A stretch of DNA of 16,759 nt from Sulfurimonas sp. (GTDB lineage: Bacteria; Campylobacterota; Campylobacteria; Campylobacterales; Sulfurimonadaceae). Within the stretch, counting starts at the first letter, position 1. Every line of letters starts with the position of its first letter. The position numbers and the translations under genes are program-made. Location of the stretch: the NCBI GenBank assembly GCA_012963655.1, contig DTVI01000403.1, positions 1 through 16,759 of the forward strand, in the 5' to 3' direction. The notes beneath the pieces are model-generated. The model saw nothing but the letters and a program-made list of their open reading frames with translations, was not told the origin of the DNA and ran no database searches. Below are positions 1-7,556 of the stretch, piece by piece.

Positions 1-404
1 CCCCGTGCACGACCTAGAACTCTGTCTCTCGCCGTTTTTTCGCTGACTTTAACTTCAATTACAGAGACAAGTTTAATCGTATCTTCTTTTGTAAGATAAA
101 GATCTAGCGCATTCATTTGTTCATTTGAACGAGGGTAACCATCAATGATAATATTGTCTCTGTTACTAGTCTTAATAGCAGAAATAATAGTTTTAATAGC
201 GATTTCAATGGGAACAATATTTCCTTTTGATATAAAGCTATTTATAATTTTACCGCGCTCACTTCCTGAAGCAACTTCTGCTCTAAGTAAATCACCTGTT
301 GAATAATGATTAATACTATCAGAATTTTGCTCAGCTATAAGCTCTGCGTCCGTTGTTTTACCAGAACCTGGAGCTCCGATGATAAGAATAAGCTTTTTAG
401 ACAC
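1..404 (-). CDS. adk: Adenylate kinase, N-terminal part (runs off the left edge)
   Basis: Adenylate kinase interconverts ATP + AMP and 2 ADP in the cytoplasm. Reading the minus strand from a GTG at 404-402 gives a protein starting MSKKLILIIGAPGSGKTTDA, with the P-loop GAPGSGKT at residues 10-17. It continues into the AMP-binding motif YSTGDLLRAEVASGS, the core motif IIIDGYPRS, and VLGRAR at the edge of the LID region. About 134 codons are visible out of roughly 190 expected for this family, so the C-terminus is outside the window. The TTD after the P-loop lysine, in place of the usual GTQ, and the short form are typical of Campylobacterota Adk. The gene starts only 2 bp after the aspS stop and is surely co-transcribed with it. 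The GTG start is supported by frame and family N-terminus; the Shine-Dalgarno (SD) site, an AAGAAAG stretch within the end of aspS, is weak. Confidence 0.95.
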   Translation of the reverse strand, partial: MSKKLILIIGAPGSGKTTDAELIAEQNSDSINHYSTGDLLRAEVASGSERGKIINSFISKGNIVPIEIAIKTIISAIKTSNRDNIIIDGYPRSNEQMNALDLYLTKEDTIKLVSVIEVKVSEKTARDRVLGRAR

Positions 405-406
405 GC

Positions 407-2170
407 TTACGCGTCTTTCTTCGGAGTTTCTCTTAGACGAATATGTAAATCACGTAATTGTGTGTTGTCCACAGCGCTAGGTGCCTGAGTTAATAAACAA
501 GACGCTTTTTGTGTCTTAGGAAAGGCAATAACGTCACGAATAGACTTTTGCCCTGTAAGTAACATCATAAGACGGTCAAATCCAATAGCAAAACCACCAT
601 GTGGAGGCGCACCAAATTTAAGAGCGTCAAGTAAGAAACCAAACTTAGAACGTGCTTCTTCTTCTTCAATACCCATAAGTTCAAAGATCTTAGCCTGCAT
701 ATCTTCTTTATGAATACGAATAGATCCACCACCAAGCTCAGTACCATTAAGCACGATGTCATAAGCGATAGAATCTATATCTTCAAGATGTTCTTTATCT
801 AAGTCAGCTGGCATAGTAAATGGATGGTGAAGTGCTTTAACTCTACCGTCTTCAATCTCAAACATTGGGAAGTCAACAACCCATGTGAAAGCGAATTCAT
901 TTGGATCAATGATATCCATCTTTTCATGTTCAGCTAAGAAGATACGGAAGCGACCCATATAATCCCATACCACTTTCTTTTCACCCGCACCAAAGAAAAT
1001 AACATCGCCAACTACAAGTTCACAACGCTTTACAAGTTCATCAATCTCGCTCTGAGCGAAAAACTTAGTAAGTGGACCCTTAAGACCATCTTCTTTCATT
1101 TGGAAATAACCAAGGCCAGCAGCTCCAAACTTACGTACATAATCTTCAAATGACTTCATCTCACGTTTAGAAAAGATTGTATCACCTTGAGGAACTTTAA
1201 GTGCCTTAATACGGTTAGTCTTAGGGTTAGATGCAATCTTAGTAAAGATTTCATTATCACACTTTTCAAAGATATCAATAACATCAACCATCTCTAATCC
1301 GTAACGAAGGTCAGGTTTATCTGAACCATAAGTTTCCATAGCGTGAGAATATTTCATTCTTGAGAAAGGTGTTTGAACTTCTCTACCACAAGCGCTAAAC
1401 ATATCTTTTAAAAGCTTCTCTGCTGTTTGTATAACATCATCTTGAGTACAAAAACTCATTTCAACATCTATCTGAGTAAATTCAGGTTGACGGTCAGCTC
1501 TTAAGTCTTCATCTCTAAAACATCTAGCGATTTGAAAATACTTATCAAACCCAGCAACCATTAATAGTTGCTTGAAAAGCTGTGGAGACTGTGGAAGTGC
1601 GTAAAACTCACCATCATGAACACGTGAAGGTACAAGATAATCTCTAGCACCCTCTGGAGTTGATTTAGTAAGAATAGGCGTTTCAACTTCTAAATAACCT
1701 AATTCATCTAAAGAGTTACGCGCAGCAATAGCCGCTTTAGAACGTAGTCTAAATGTTTCATATGTTTTTGTATTACGAAGCTCTAAGTATCTATACTTAA
1801 GCTTAGTTTCTTCACCAACCTTATCATCACCAATAACAAAAGGTGTAGGCTCTGAACGGTTTTCAATGATAAGTTCAGTAACAATAAGCTCAATAGATCC
1901 TGTTTTAAGACGTGGATTAGTAAGACCTTCACCACGGGCTTTAACCATTCCTTTGGCAATAAGAACGAATTCATCTCTAACACTATCAGCAGTTTCATGA
2001 GCTTGCTTTGAATCAGCAGGGTCACAAGTAAGCTGAACTAGTCCAGACTTATCTCTTAAATCGATAAAAATAATTCCACCGTGATCTCTATGGCTGTTTG
2101 CCCAACCGGCTACAGTAACTTCTTGCCCTATATGGCTTTCGTTTAAATCAGTACAATAATGCGTTCGCAT
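407..2170 (-). CDS. aspS: Aspartyl-tRNA synthetase (bacterial type, probably non-discriminating)
   Basis: This class II synthetase charges tRNA-Asp with aspartate. From the N-terminus it shows the OB-fold anticodon-binding domain (about residues 1-105), motif 2 around FRDEDLRADRQPEFTQ (about 218-233), the bacterial GAD insertion (about 280-410), and motif 3 GFAIGFDRLMMLLTG near 526-540. The family N-terminus MRTHYC matches the ATG at 2170, which has AGGA five bases upstream. An in-frame ATG at 2176 would overlap that site and add only two residues, so 2170 is preferred (587 aa). The anticodon domain reads RDHGG, with a histidine where discriminating enzymes such as that of E. coli carry leucine. 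That histidine is a feature of non-discriminating AspRS, which also charges tRNA-Asn for GatCAB amidation. This specificity is inferred, not shown. adk follows after 2 bp. Confidence 0.97.
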   Translation of the reverse strand: MRTHYCTDLNESHIGQEVTVAGWANSHRDHGGIIFIDLRDKSGLVQLTCDPADSKQAHETADSVRDEFVLIAKGMVKARGEGLTNPRLKTGSIELIVTELIIENRSEPTPFVIGDDKVGEETKLKYRYLELRNTKTYETFRLRSKAAIAARNSLDELGYLEVETPILTKSTPEGARDYLVPSRVHDGEFYALPQSPQLFKQLLMVAGFDKYFQIARCFRDEDLRADRQPEFTQIDVEMSFCTQDDVIQTAEKLLKDMFSACGREVQTPFSRMKYSHAMETYGSDKPDLRYGLEMVDVIDIFEKCDNEIFTKIASNPKTNRIKALKVPQGDTIFSKREMKSFEDYVRKFGAAGLGYFQMKEDGLKGPLTKFFAQSEIDELVKRCELVVGDVIFFGAGEKKVVWDYMGRFRIFLAEHEKMDIIDPNEFAFTWVVDFPMFEIEDGRVKALHHPFTMPADLDKEHLEDIDSIAYDIVLNGTELGGGSIRIHKEDMQAKIFELMGIEEEEARSKFGFLLDALKFGAPPHGGFAIGFDRLMMLLTGQKSIRDVIAFPKTQKASCLLTQAPSAVDNTQLRDLHIRLRETPKKDA

Positions 2171-2251
2171 GAACATCCTATATTAAGAGTAAATAAGTTT
2201 TTGCTTAACTGTATAAAATCAAACAACTTCATTTACATAAAATTTTTCGTG

Positions 2252-2260
2252 ATTTTATCA
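2252..2260 (-). promoter_or_regulatory. Possible extended -10 promoter for aspS-adk
   Basis: Read on the minus strand, the sequence TGATAAAAT carries a TGn extension and a hexamer that matches TATAAT at five of six positions. It lies about 80 bases upstream of the aspS ATG at 2170. No convincing -35 is present, which is common for Campylobacterota sigma70 promoters. The AT-richness of the region makes chance matches likely. Confidence 0.3.
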
Positions 2261-2342
2261 TATTAGGCTTAATATAAAGTGTCGCCTAATAGATCAAAGT
2301 TCTTAAAGTTAGTTTATGTGTAATTCGGTTTAAATCTTCATG

Positions 2343-2371
2343 GTGACTTTTAAGTAATTACTGAATATACT
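2343..2371 (+). promoter_or_regulatory. Candidate promoter for the FTR gene, with a palindrome in the spacer
   Basis: A -35-like GTGACT (2343-2348, four of six matches) and a -10 TATACT (2366-2371, five of six) are separated by 17 bp and lie about 30 bp upstream of the FTR start. The spacer contains a perfect 10-bp palindrome, AGTAATTACT (2353-2362), which could be a regulator half-site pair or chance in AT-rich DNA. Confidence 0.4.
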
Positions 2372-2401
2372 TCCTACATAAAATGTGCGAAAGAATTTAA
2401 A

Positions 2402-2743
2402 ATGATGCAACAACTTGATATGAACTCACCAGAATTTCTGAGTGAACTAGAAAAAACTAAAAAGTTTACAGATAAGATCAATAAACAATTTGGATATGTA
2501 TATAATCCAAATGAAGATGTGAATGAAGGCGTAACTATGGGTTTAGCCCGTCATAAAACTCTTTATGGAAAGCGCTTTTGTCCATGTTTCATGGTAGAAG
2601 AAATAGATAATGGAAAATTTAAAAGTGTAGATGACCGTGTTTGCCCTTGTCCTCAAGCCATAGAAAAAGAAATTCCTGAACTTGGAAAATGTCATTGTGG
2701 TATTTTTTGTACCCCTGAATATGCCGCTAATAACGATCAATAA
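2402..2743 (+). CDS. Ferredoxin-thioredoxin reductase catalytic-subunit family protein
   Basis: This 113-aa cytosolic protein belongs to the ferredoxin:thioredoxin reductase (FTR) catalytic-subunit family, whose members use a [4Fe-4S] cluster and a neighbouring disulfide to pass single electrons from ferredoxin to a disulfide substrate. The signature CPC...CPC...CHC is present at C60/C62, C81/C83 and C97/C99. By analogy with cyanobacterial and plant FTR, C60, C81, C83 and C97 would bind the cluster, and C62 and C99 form the redox disulfide. The spacings (18 and 13 residues between motifs) are longer than the 16 and 8 of the photosynthetic enzyme, and there is an extra C103. No variable (beta-barrel) subunit gene or thioredoxin gene is nearby, so the partner is unknown. 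The gene starts with ATGATG; either codon may be used. It stands alone between its own promoter and that of nadK. Confidence 0.88.
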   Translation: MMQQLDMNSPEFLSELEKTKKFTDKINKQFGYVYNPNEDVNEGVTMGLARHKTLYGKRFCPCFMVEEIDNGKFKSVDDRVCPCPQAIEKEIPELGKCHCGIFCTPEYAANNDQ

Positions 2744-2763
2744 CTAAACCTATATACTCACAA

Positions 2764-2788
2764 AAAATATGTCTATATGACATATTTT
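2764..2788. repeat. Perfect 10-bp inverted repeat overlapping the nadK -35 region
   Basis: The arms AAAATATGTC (2764-2773) and GACATATTTT (2779-2788) are exact reverse complements separated by the 5-base TATAT. The right arm overlaps the first two bases of the nadK -35 hexamer. There is no T-run after the stem, so a classical terminator is unlikely. A dimeric regulator's operator is the better guess. Confidence 0.65.
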
Positions 2789-2815
2789 GCCATACTCCCT
2801 TACTTCCGCTATAAT
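2787..2815 (+). promoter_or_regulatory. Sigma70-type promoter for the nadK-recN-tatD group
   Basis: TTGCCA (2787-2792, five of six matches to TTGACA) and a perfect TATAAT (2810-2815) are separated by exactly 17 bp, and the predicted transcript begins about 30 bases before the nadK ATG. This is the best promoter match in the window. Confidence 0.75.
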
Positions 2816-2851
2816 ATACATAAGTAAACATCCCATTATAATTGAGAAAAT

Positions 2852-3724
2852 ATGACAGAATGCATTATTGAAAAGCCTGCGCAAATCAAAAAGATAGGCC
2901 TCGTTTTACGTCCCTCATCACCTGAGATGAAAGAACAGTTTTTATTTGTAAAAAAAAGCTTTGATAAATATAATATCGAGGTTACCTTAGATAATAACAG
3001 TGCTCAAATGATAGGCCTGATGGGACAAGAATTTAATGTATTATGTGAAAATTCTGATATTTTAGTTACTCTGGGGGGAGATGGCACCCTGATTTCAGCA
3101 GTTAGAAGGTCACATGAGTTTGACCTTCCTGTTTTTGGGATACATGCAGGAAAATTGGGCTTTTTAGCAGATATAGATTTGGCAGAACTTGATGAGTTTA
3201 TTAGTAAGCTTGTTTCTGGAAACTATCGTATAGATAACCGCGCAGTTTTACGTGCTGAAATTACAACTAAAGAAGGTACAACTAAACTGGTAGCTTTTAA
3301 TGATATTGTTATGACACGATCTTCTATCTCTAAGATGATACATTTAGACACCTTTGTTGATGGTAAGCCTTTTAACACCTATTATGGTGATGGCGTTATT
3401 ATTTCAACACCTACGGGCTCAACCGCTTATAACCTTTCAGCTGGTGGACCTGTTTTATTTCCTTTAACTCAAGTTTTTGCCTTAACTCCCATTTCCCCAC
3501 ACTCTTTAACCCAACGTCCTGTTGTCTTACCTGGGCACTTTACCATTGAGATAAGAACACCTGATACTTCTGCTGTAGTTGTTGTTGATGGTCAAGATAT
3601 GTATGAGTTTGGAGATGGTGATCTTATTAAAATCCGTTTATCAGGTAAACCTGCTCAACTGATACACAGAGAAGAATTTAACTATTTTGAAGTTCTAAAA
3701 GAAAAACTTAGCTGGGGTGAATAA
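2852..3724 (+). CDS. nadK: NAD kinase (ATP/polyphosphate-NAD 2'-kinase)
   Basis: NAD kinase phosphorylates NAD to NADP in the cytoplasm and is the only route to NADP in most bacteria. The protein has 290 residues, a normal length. It shows the GGDGTL motif at residues 75-80, the NE/D-type motif as N150-D151 (NDIVMTR), and the glycine-rich nucleotide loop TPTGSTAYNLSAGGP at about 186-200. The conserved TPISPHSL...RPVVLP stretch follows at about 212-227. The start is an ATG with a GAGAA site a few bases upstream. It is the first gene of a compact group; recN begins 2 bp after its stop and its SD region lies within the end of nadK. An inverted repeat sits on its promoter and may regulate the whole group. 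Confidence 0.96.
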   Translation: MTECIIEKPAQIKKIGLVLRPSSPEMKEQFLFVKKSFDKYNIEVTLDNNSAQMIGLMGQEFNVLCENSDILVTLGGDGTLISAVRRSHEFDLPVFGIHAGKLGFLADIDLAELDEFISKLVSGNYRIDNRAVLRAEITTKEGTTKLVAFNDIVMTRSSISKMIHLDTFVDGKPFNTYYGDGVIISTPTGSTAYNLSAGGPVLFPLTQVFALTPISPHSLTQRPVVLPGHFTIEIRTPDTSAVVVVDGQDMYEFGDGDLIKIRLSGKPAQLIHREEFNYFEVLKEKLSWGE

Positions 3725-3726
3725 GG

Positions 3727-5259
3727 ATGATTGAGAGATTTTATTTACGTGATTTTCTTTCTTTTAAAGAAGCAGAACTTGAGTTTTCTAAGGGCTTAGT
3801 TGTTTTTACAGGCCCAAGTGGAAGTGGTAAGTCTATATTAATGAGCTCAATTTTAGCCTCATTAGGCCTTGATGAAGCCAAAGCTGGTTTAAGTGAGGCA
3901 ACGATTAACTTTCCCATTAAACTTGATGATATTGGTATAGAAGATGACGAATGTACAGTTTTTAAACAGATTAAAAAAGACAAGGTTCGACATTTTATTA
4001 ATAATCAAACTATTTCTAAAAAAGTATTGTTAAAACTCTCGAATACCTTTGTCCGCCACTTAAGCCTGCGTGATTATAGTGATTTTAAAAATGAAAGTTT
4101 ATTAGATATGATAGATAGTTTTACTGCACAAGACAGTAGAATGCATCAAAAAAAGCTGTCTCTATATCAAAATAAGTTCAAAAGTTTGAGTGAGCTAAAA
4201 AAAGAACTGGCTAAGATTTTAAATGATGAAAAAAAGGTAGTAGAGCTAAGAGAGTTTGCTGAATTTGAAATCTCTAAGATTAATACTATCTCACCTGAAA
4301 TTGGTGAAGATGAAGAGCTTATGAAGATAAAAAAAGAGCTTTCTAAAAAAGAAAAAATTGAAGAAGCAATAAACTCAGCAGAAGAGATCTTTCATTATGA
4401 AAGTTCAGTTTCAAGTGCCCTGGATCTTTTAGATGTAGAATCTTCATTTTTTGATGATGCGATGAATGAGCTAAGAGCACATTTTGAAGCTTCAAAAGAG
4501 CGTTTAGCAGAGCTTACTGAGTGTAATATCGAAGAAATATTAACAAGAATAGAGCAAATATCTGAGCTTAAGCATAGATATGGAAGTGTTGAAGAAGCAT
4601 TAAAGTATAAGGATGAGCGTCTTAAGGAACTTGAAATCTATGAAAACCTAGATGAACATAAGGCCATCTTAAATGAAAAAATCTCAAGTTTAGAAGAAGC
4701 TGTCGTATCTGAGGCTAAAGAAATCTCAAAAACAAGACTTAAGTCCTTGAAAAAGATAGTTTTGTCTTTTAATGATTTTTTAAAGCAATTATACCTTCGT
4801 CCTGCAAATATAAATCTTATCCAAGAAGAACTAAATATATATGGACAAGACAGGGTAGAAGTTGAGCTTAATAATACTGCCTTAGAGAAGGTGTCAGCAG
4901 GAGAGTTTAATCGTTTACGCTTAGCACTTTTAGCCGTTAAGAGCCTGCAAGACAATGAAGGAGGCATCTTAATGCTTGATGAGATAGATGCTAACCTCAG
5001 TGGAGAAGAGTCTATGTCTGTAGCTAAGGTACTTTCACATCTTTCTAAAGATTATCAAATTTTTGTTATTTCACATCAACCACAATTAACCTCTCAAGCT
5101 GATCAGCACTTTTTTGTGCAAAGAGATAAATATAGTAGTGTTAAGGTACTTAATAATGAAGAAAGAGTTAATGAAATTGCTCGTATGATAAGTGGTGATA
5201 AAATAACACAAGAAGCAGTTGAGTTTGCTCGTGGCCTTATGGAAGAAAAATGTGTTTAG
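3727..5259 (+). CDS. recN: DNA repair ATPase RecN (short Campylobacterota form)
   Basis: RecN is an SMC-like ATPase that acts in recombinational repair of double-strand breaks. The 510-aa protein has a Walker A GPSGSGKS at residues 29-36, a long charged coiled-coil-like region (about 140-345), an ABC signature-like VSAGEFNRLRLAL (389-401), a Walker B with ILMLDEID (D418, E419) and a switch histidine at H450 (ISHQP). It is somewhat shorter than the roughly 550 aa of E. coli or Bacillus RecN. The usual IHGQHEHQ-like stretch that follows the FINGQ motif is here HLSLRDYSDF after HFINNQTIS, so the Q-loop region has diverged. It follows nadK by 2 bp and overlaps the next ORF by 10 bp, indicating coupled translation. 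Confidence 0.93.
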   Translation: MIERFYLRDFLSFKEAELEFSKGLVVFTGPSGSGKSILMSSILASLGLDEAKAGLSEATINFPIKLDDIGIEDDECTVFKQIKKDKVRHFINNQTISKKVLLKLSNTFVRHLSLRDYSDFKNESLLDMIDSFTAQDSRMHQKKLSLYQNKFKSLSELKKELAKILNDEKKVVELREFAEFEISKINTISPEIGEDEELMKIKKELSKKEKIEEAINSAEEIFHYESSVSSALDLLDVESSFFDDAMNELRAHFEASKERLAELTECNIEEILTRIEQISELKHRYGSVEEALKYKDERLKELEIYENLDEHKAILNEKISSLEEAVVSEAKEISKTRLKSLKKIVLSFNDFLKQLYLRPANINLIQEELNIYGQDRVEVELNNTALEKVSAGEFNRLRLALLAVKSLQDNEGGILMLDEIDANLSGEESMSVAKVLSHLSKDYQIFVISHQPQLTSQADQHFFVQRDKYSSVKVLNNEERVNEIARMISGDKITQEAVEFARGLMEEKCV

Positions 5260-5435
5260 TCATGAGTATCTTATTAGCTGCACTTGGCATAAACTTTTAC
5301 CTTAATGGTTTTTATATTCAAGCAGGTTTAATGGCACCTGCGTCCCTTATGTTTTTAGTCTTTATGATAAAGAATATAGGATGTGCAAACAATGGATGTA
5401 ATATGAAATTAAAAGACAATAAAGAAGAAAAATAA
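5250..5435 (+). CDS. Small inner-membrane protein of unknown function
   Basis: This 61-aa protein has two predicted hydrophobic helices (about residues 5-18 and 22-41), a short turn with glycine and tyrosine between them, and a charged, lysine-rich C-terminal tail. The tail begins with GCANNGCNMK, which places two cysteines (C45 and C50) just after the second helix. I do not recognise the family. The ATG at 5250 has GGAAG four bases upstream and overlaps the last 10 bp of recN; an in-frame ATG at 5262 would give a 57-aa version. Its stop TAA shares one base with the tatD ATG (TAATG), so it lies inside a translationally coupled recN-X-tatD series. This supports it being a real gene, but the position gives no clear function. 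Confidence 0.72.
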   Translation: MCLVMSILLAALGINFYLNGFYIQAGLMAPASLMFLVFMIKNIGCANNGCNMKLKDNKEEK

Positions 5436-6208
5436 TGATTATAGACACCCACATACATTTAGATAATGAACAATATTATGATGACTTAGACGAGGTTTTA
5501 AACCGTGCGAGAGAGGGTGGGGTGAAAAAGTTCATTATACCTGGTGCAGACCCTAAAGACTTGCAAAGAGCGCATAGCCTGTCTCAAAGGCATGAAGACA
5601 TCTATTTTTCAGTTGGCATGCACCCTTATGATATTGAAAATTATAGTGAAGCACTTATTCGTCAGTACACACAAGATGAAAAATGTGTAGCCGTTGGCGA
5701 ATGTGGTTTGGATTACTTTAGACTTTCAGAAGATGAGAAAGAAAAAGAAGCAGACATTAAACTTCAAAAAGAGGTTTTTCGTGCTCATATACGTTTAGCC
5801 AATGAACTTAACAAGCCTTTAATTGTTCATGTTCGTAATGCGAGCCATGATGCACGTGTCATTTTAGAAGAAGAAAATTCTAAAGGCGGGGTTTTACATT
5901 GTTATAATGCAGATGATGAACTTTTAGTTTTGGCAGATTTAGGTTTTTATTTTGGTATAGGTGGGGTGCTAACTTTTAAAAATGCACGAAAACTTGTTGA
6001 AGTGTTACCAAAAATCCCAATTGACAGGCTTCTGATTGAAACTGATGGTCCTTATTTGACACCACATCCTCATAGAGGAAAACGAAATGAACCCTTCTAC
6101 ACCACCCTTGTAGCTGAGAAGATAAGTGAGATTCTAGACATTGACTTAGAAGAGATTAAGACCCTCACTACAAAAAATGCAAACCGTCTATTTAAGATTG
6201 ATGTTTAA
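5435..6208 (+). CDS. tatD: TatD-family metal-dependent hydrolase/DNase
   Basis: TatD proteins are TIM-barrel metal hydrolases, with 3'-5' exonuclease activity shown for the E. coli member. The 257-aa protein carries the expected metal ligands: H6 and H8 (DTHIH), E89 (GECGLDY), H132 (IVHVR), H155 (LHCY) and D204 (ETDGPYLTP). GMHPYDI near residue 61 is also typical. There is no Tat signal peptide and no tatABC genes nearby; the name is historical. It is translationally coupled to the preceding small membrane protein (TAATG). Its place with recN is compatible with a role in DNA turnover or repair, but paralogues (YcfH, YjjV types) cannot be separated by eye. It ends the group; about 110 bp separate it from the next promoter-led operon. 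Confidence 0.93.
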   Translation: MIIDTHIHLDNEQYYDDLDEVLNRAREGGVKKFIIPGADPKDLQRAHSLSQRHEDIYFSVGMHPYDIENYSEALIRQYTQDEKCVAVGECGLDYFRLSEDEKEKEADIKLQKEVFRAHIRLANELNKPLIVHVRNASHDARVILEEENSKGGVLHCYNADDELLVLADLGFYFGIGGVLTFKNARKLVEVLPKIPIDRLLIETDGPYLTPHPHRGKRNEPFYTTLVAEKISEILDIDLEEIKTLTTKNANRLFKIDV

Positions 6209-6276
6209 CAATATAATGCATAAAACAAGTACTCTGCCTTTGTCTTAATTAGAAATACATGCACCCTTAGCTAGAA

Positions 6277-6293
6277 TATAATTTAAAATTATA
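6277..6293 (+). promoter_or_regulatory. Promoter -10 for the envelope operon, embedded in a 17-bp palindrome
   Basis: A perfect TATAAT lies at 6277-6282, about 57 bases upstream of the preferred mltD start. The surrounding bases form an exact odd palindrome: TATAATTT (6277-6284), A, AAATTATA (6286-6293). The complement therefore also reads TATAAT. A second -10-like TATACT is at 6290-6295. There is no good -35, as is common in this phylum. Confidence 0.55.
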
Positions 6294-6338
6294 CTCAAGA
6301 CAGACTTTTTAGGTCTTATCTTGTGTTTAGGGGTGTCT

Positions 6339-7556
6339 TTGAGATTTTTTTTATTTACCTTATTTATACTAGTTGCTCCATCTTTCGCGGTGTTAACATT
6401 TCAGTCTAATCATGCTAAAGAGCTTAAACTTCTCAGAAGTTTTGATATTAATCCCTCTTTTTTAAATGATGCTAAACTCAATCGTCTTACAGAACAGAAA
6501 CGTGCGCGATATAAAAATAAATACTTTTTTAAGACAATGAATAATGCTTATATATTTATTCCCTTAGTTAAAAAGATTATCTCAGAAGCAGATGTCCCAA
6601 GTGAAATTCTTTATTTAGCAATGGCGGAATCAAATTTTTCCACAAGGGCTTATTCAAAAAAGAGAGCCTCAGGTATGTGGCAATTTATGCCTTATACAGG
6701 ACGAATATATGGTCTTAAAATTGATGATTATGTAGATGAAAGACGAGACCTTGTAAAGTCAACAAAGGCTGCAGTACGTTTTTTGAGCTATTTACATAAA
6801 AAGTTTGGCAAATGGTACCTTGCTGCGATAGCTTATAATTGTGGAGAAGGGCGTTTACGAAAGGGTATAAGACGAGCAGGCACAGATGATCTCTCTGTTT
6901 TATTAAATTCTAAAGAAAAATACATTCCAAGAGAAAGTCGTAATTACATACGAAAGATAATTGCCTTAGCTCTTATCGGTTATGACGAAGCTTATATGAT
7001 AGAGAATGAGTGCGACTACCTCTTAAACAGGGGAAATGCTTATTCCTTATCAACAGTAAAGGTACCTGCAGGAGAGAGTCTTAATCATGTAGCTAAACTT
7101 ATATCTATGCGCGTAAAAGACTTAAAAAAACTTAATCGTCATCTTAAATATGACTTTGTTCCCCCTTATGGAGACGAATATGAAATTTATATTCCTTATA
7201 TTAAACTTTCAGAATTTAAAATAAAATATAGACCGGCTAAGCTTCAAACTATGTACCTCGTTCATACTGTGACTTCGGGTGATAATCTGTCTTACTTAGG
7301 CAAAAAATACAATATTGCTTATGACAGAATCAAAGACTTTAACCATTTACGCAAGGATTCTTTATTTTTAAAACAAAAGCTTATTATTCCTGTGAATAAG
7401 GCATATGAGCCTAATAAAAAACATTATACGGTTAAAAATGGGGATACACTTGATTCTATTTCTAGACTTTTTAAATTAAGTATTACTGACTTGAGGAAAA
7501 TCAATAAATTACATACCGATATGATAAGGATAGGAGACAAACTCAGTGTTCGCTAA
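6339..7556 (+). CDS. mltD: Membrane-bound lytic murein transglycosylase D-like, with LysM repeats
   Basis: This periplasmic enzyme cleaves peptidoglycan glycan strands, releasing 1,6-anhydro ends. With a TTG start at 6339 it has 406 residues; AGGGG (6329-6333) lies five bases upstream and the protein then begins directly with a signal sequence (MRFFLFTLFILVAPSFA). In-frame TTG 6321 and GTG 6333 are poorer choices because they fall upstream of or touch that site. The SLT domain (about 65-205) has the catalytic glutamate in AMAESNF (E97), then SGMWQFMP and AIAYNCGEGR, all diagnostic. A weak LysM-like unit (about 235-285) is followed by two clear LysM domains (about 306-351 and 362-405) for glycan binding. 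No lipobox is seen, unlike E. coli MltD, so the protein may be soluble or held by its signal anchor. It overlaps rlpA by 11 bp. Confidence 0.92.
   Translation: MRFFLFTLFILVAPSFAVLTFQSNHAKELKLLRSFDINPSFLNDAKLNRLTEQKRARYKNKYFFKTMNNAYIFIPLVKKIISEADVPSEILYLAMAESNFSTRAYSKKRASGMWQFMPYTGRIYGLKIDDYVDERRDLVKSTKAAVRFLSYLHKKFGKWYLAAIAYNCGEGRLRKGIRRAGTDDLSVLLNSKEKYIPRESRNYIRKIIALALIGYDEAYMIENECDYLLNRGNAYSLSTVKVPAGESLNHVAKLISMRVKDLKKLNRHLKYDFVPPYGDEYEIYIPYIKLSEFKIKYRPAKLQTMYLVHTVTSGDNLSYLGKKYNIAYDRIKDFNHLRKDSLFLKQKLIIPVNKAYEPNKKHYTVKNGDTLDSISRLFKLSITDLRKINKLHTDMIRIGDKLSVR

Noticed and set aside
2764..2788. Inverted repeat as an intrinsic terminator for the FTR gene
   Set aside because: The stem is almost entirely A/T and the T bases are part of the stem, with no T-run after it. 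An operator is more consistent with the -35 overlap.
4638..4967. A 109-codon minus-strand frame inside recN
   Set aside because: It lies opposite conserved RecN coding sequence and is serine/phenylalanine-rich, as expected for the complement of a charged coiled coil.
6321..6338. TTG 6321 as the start of the mltD-like gene
   Set aside because: The AGGGG ribosome site lies after this codon and is well placed for the TTG at 6339, which begins a clean signal peptide.
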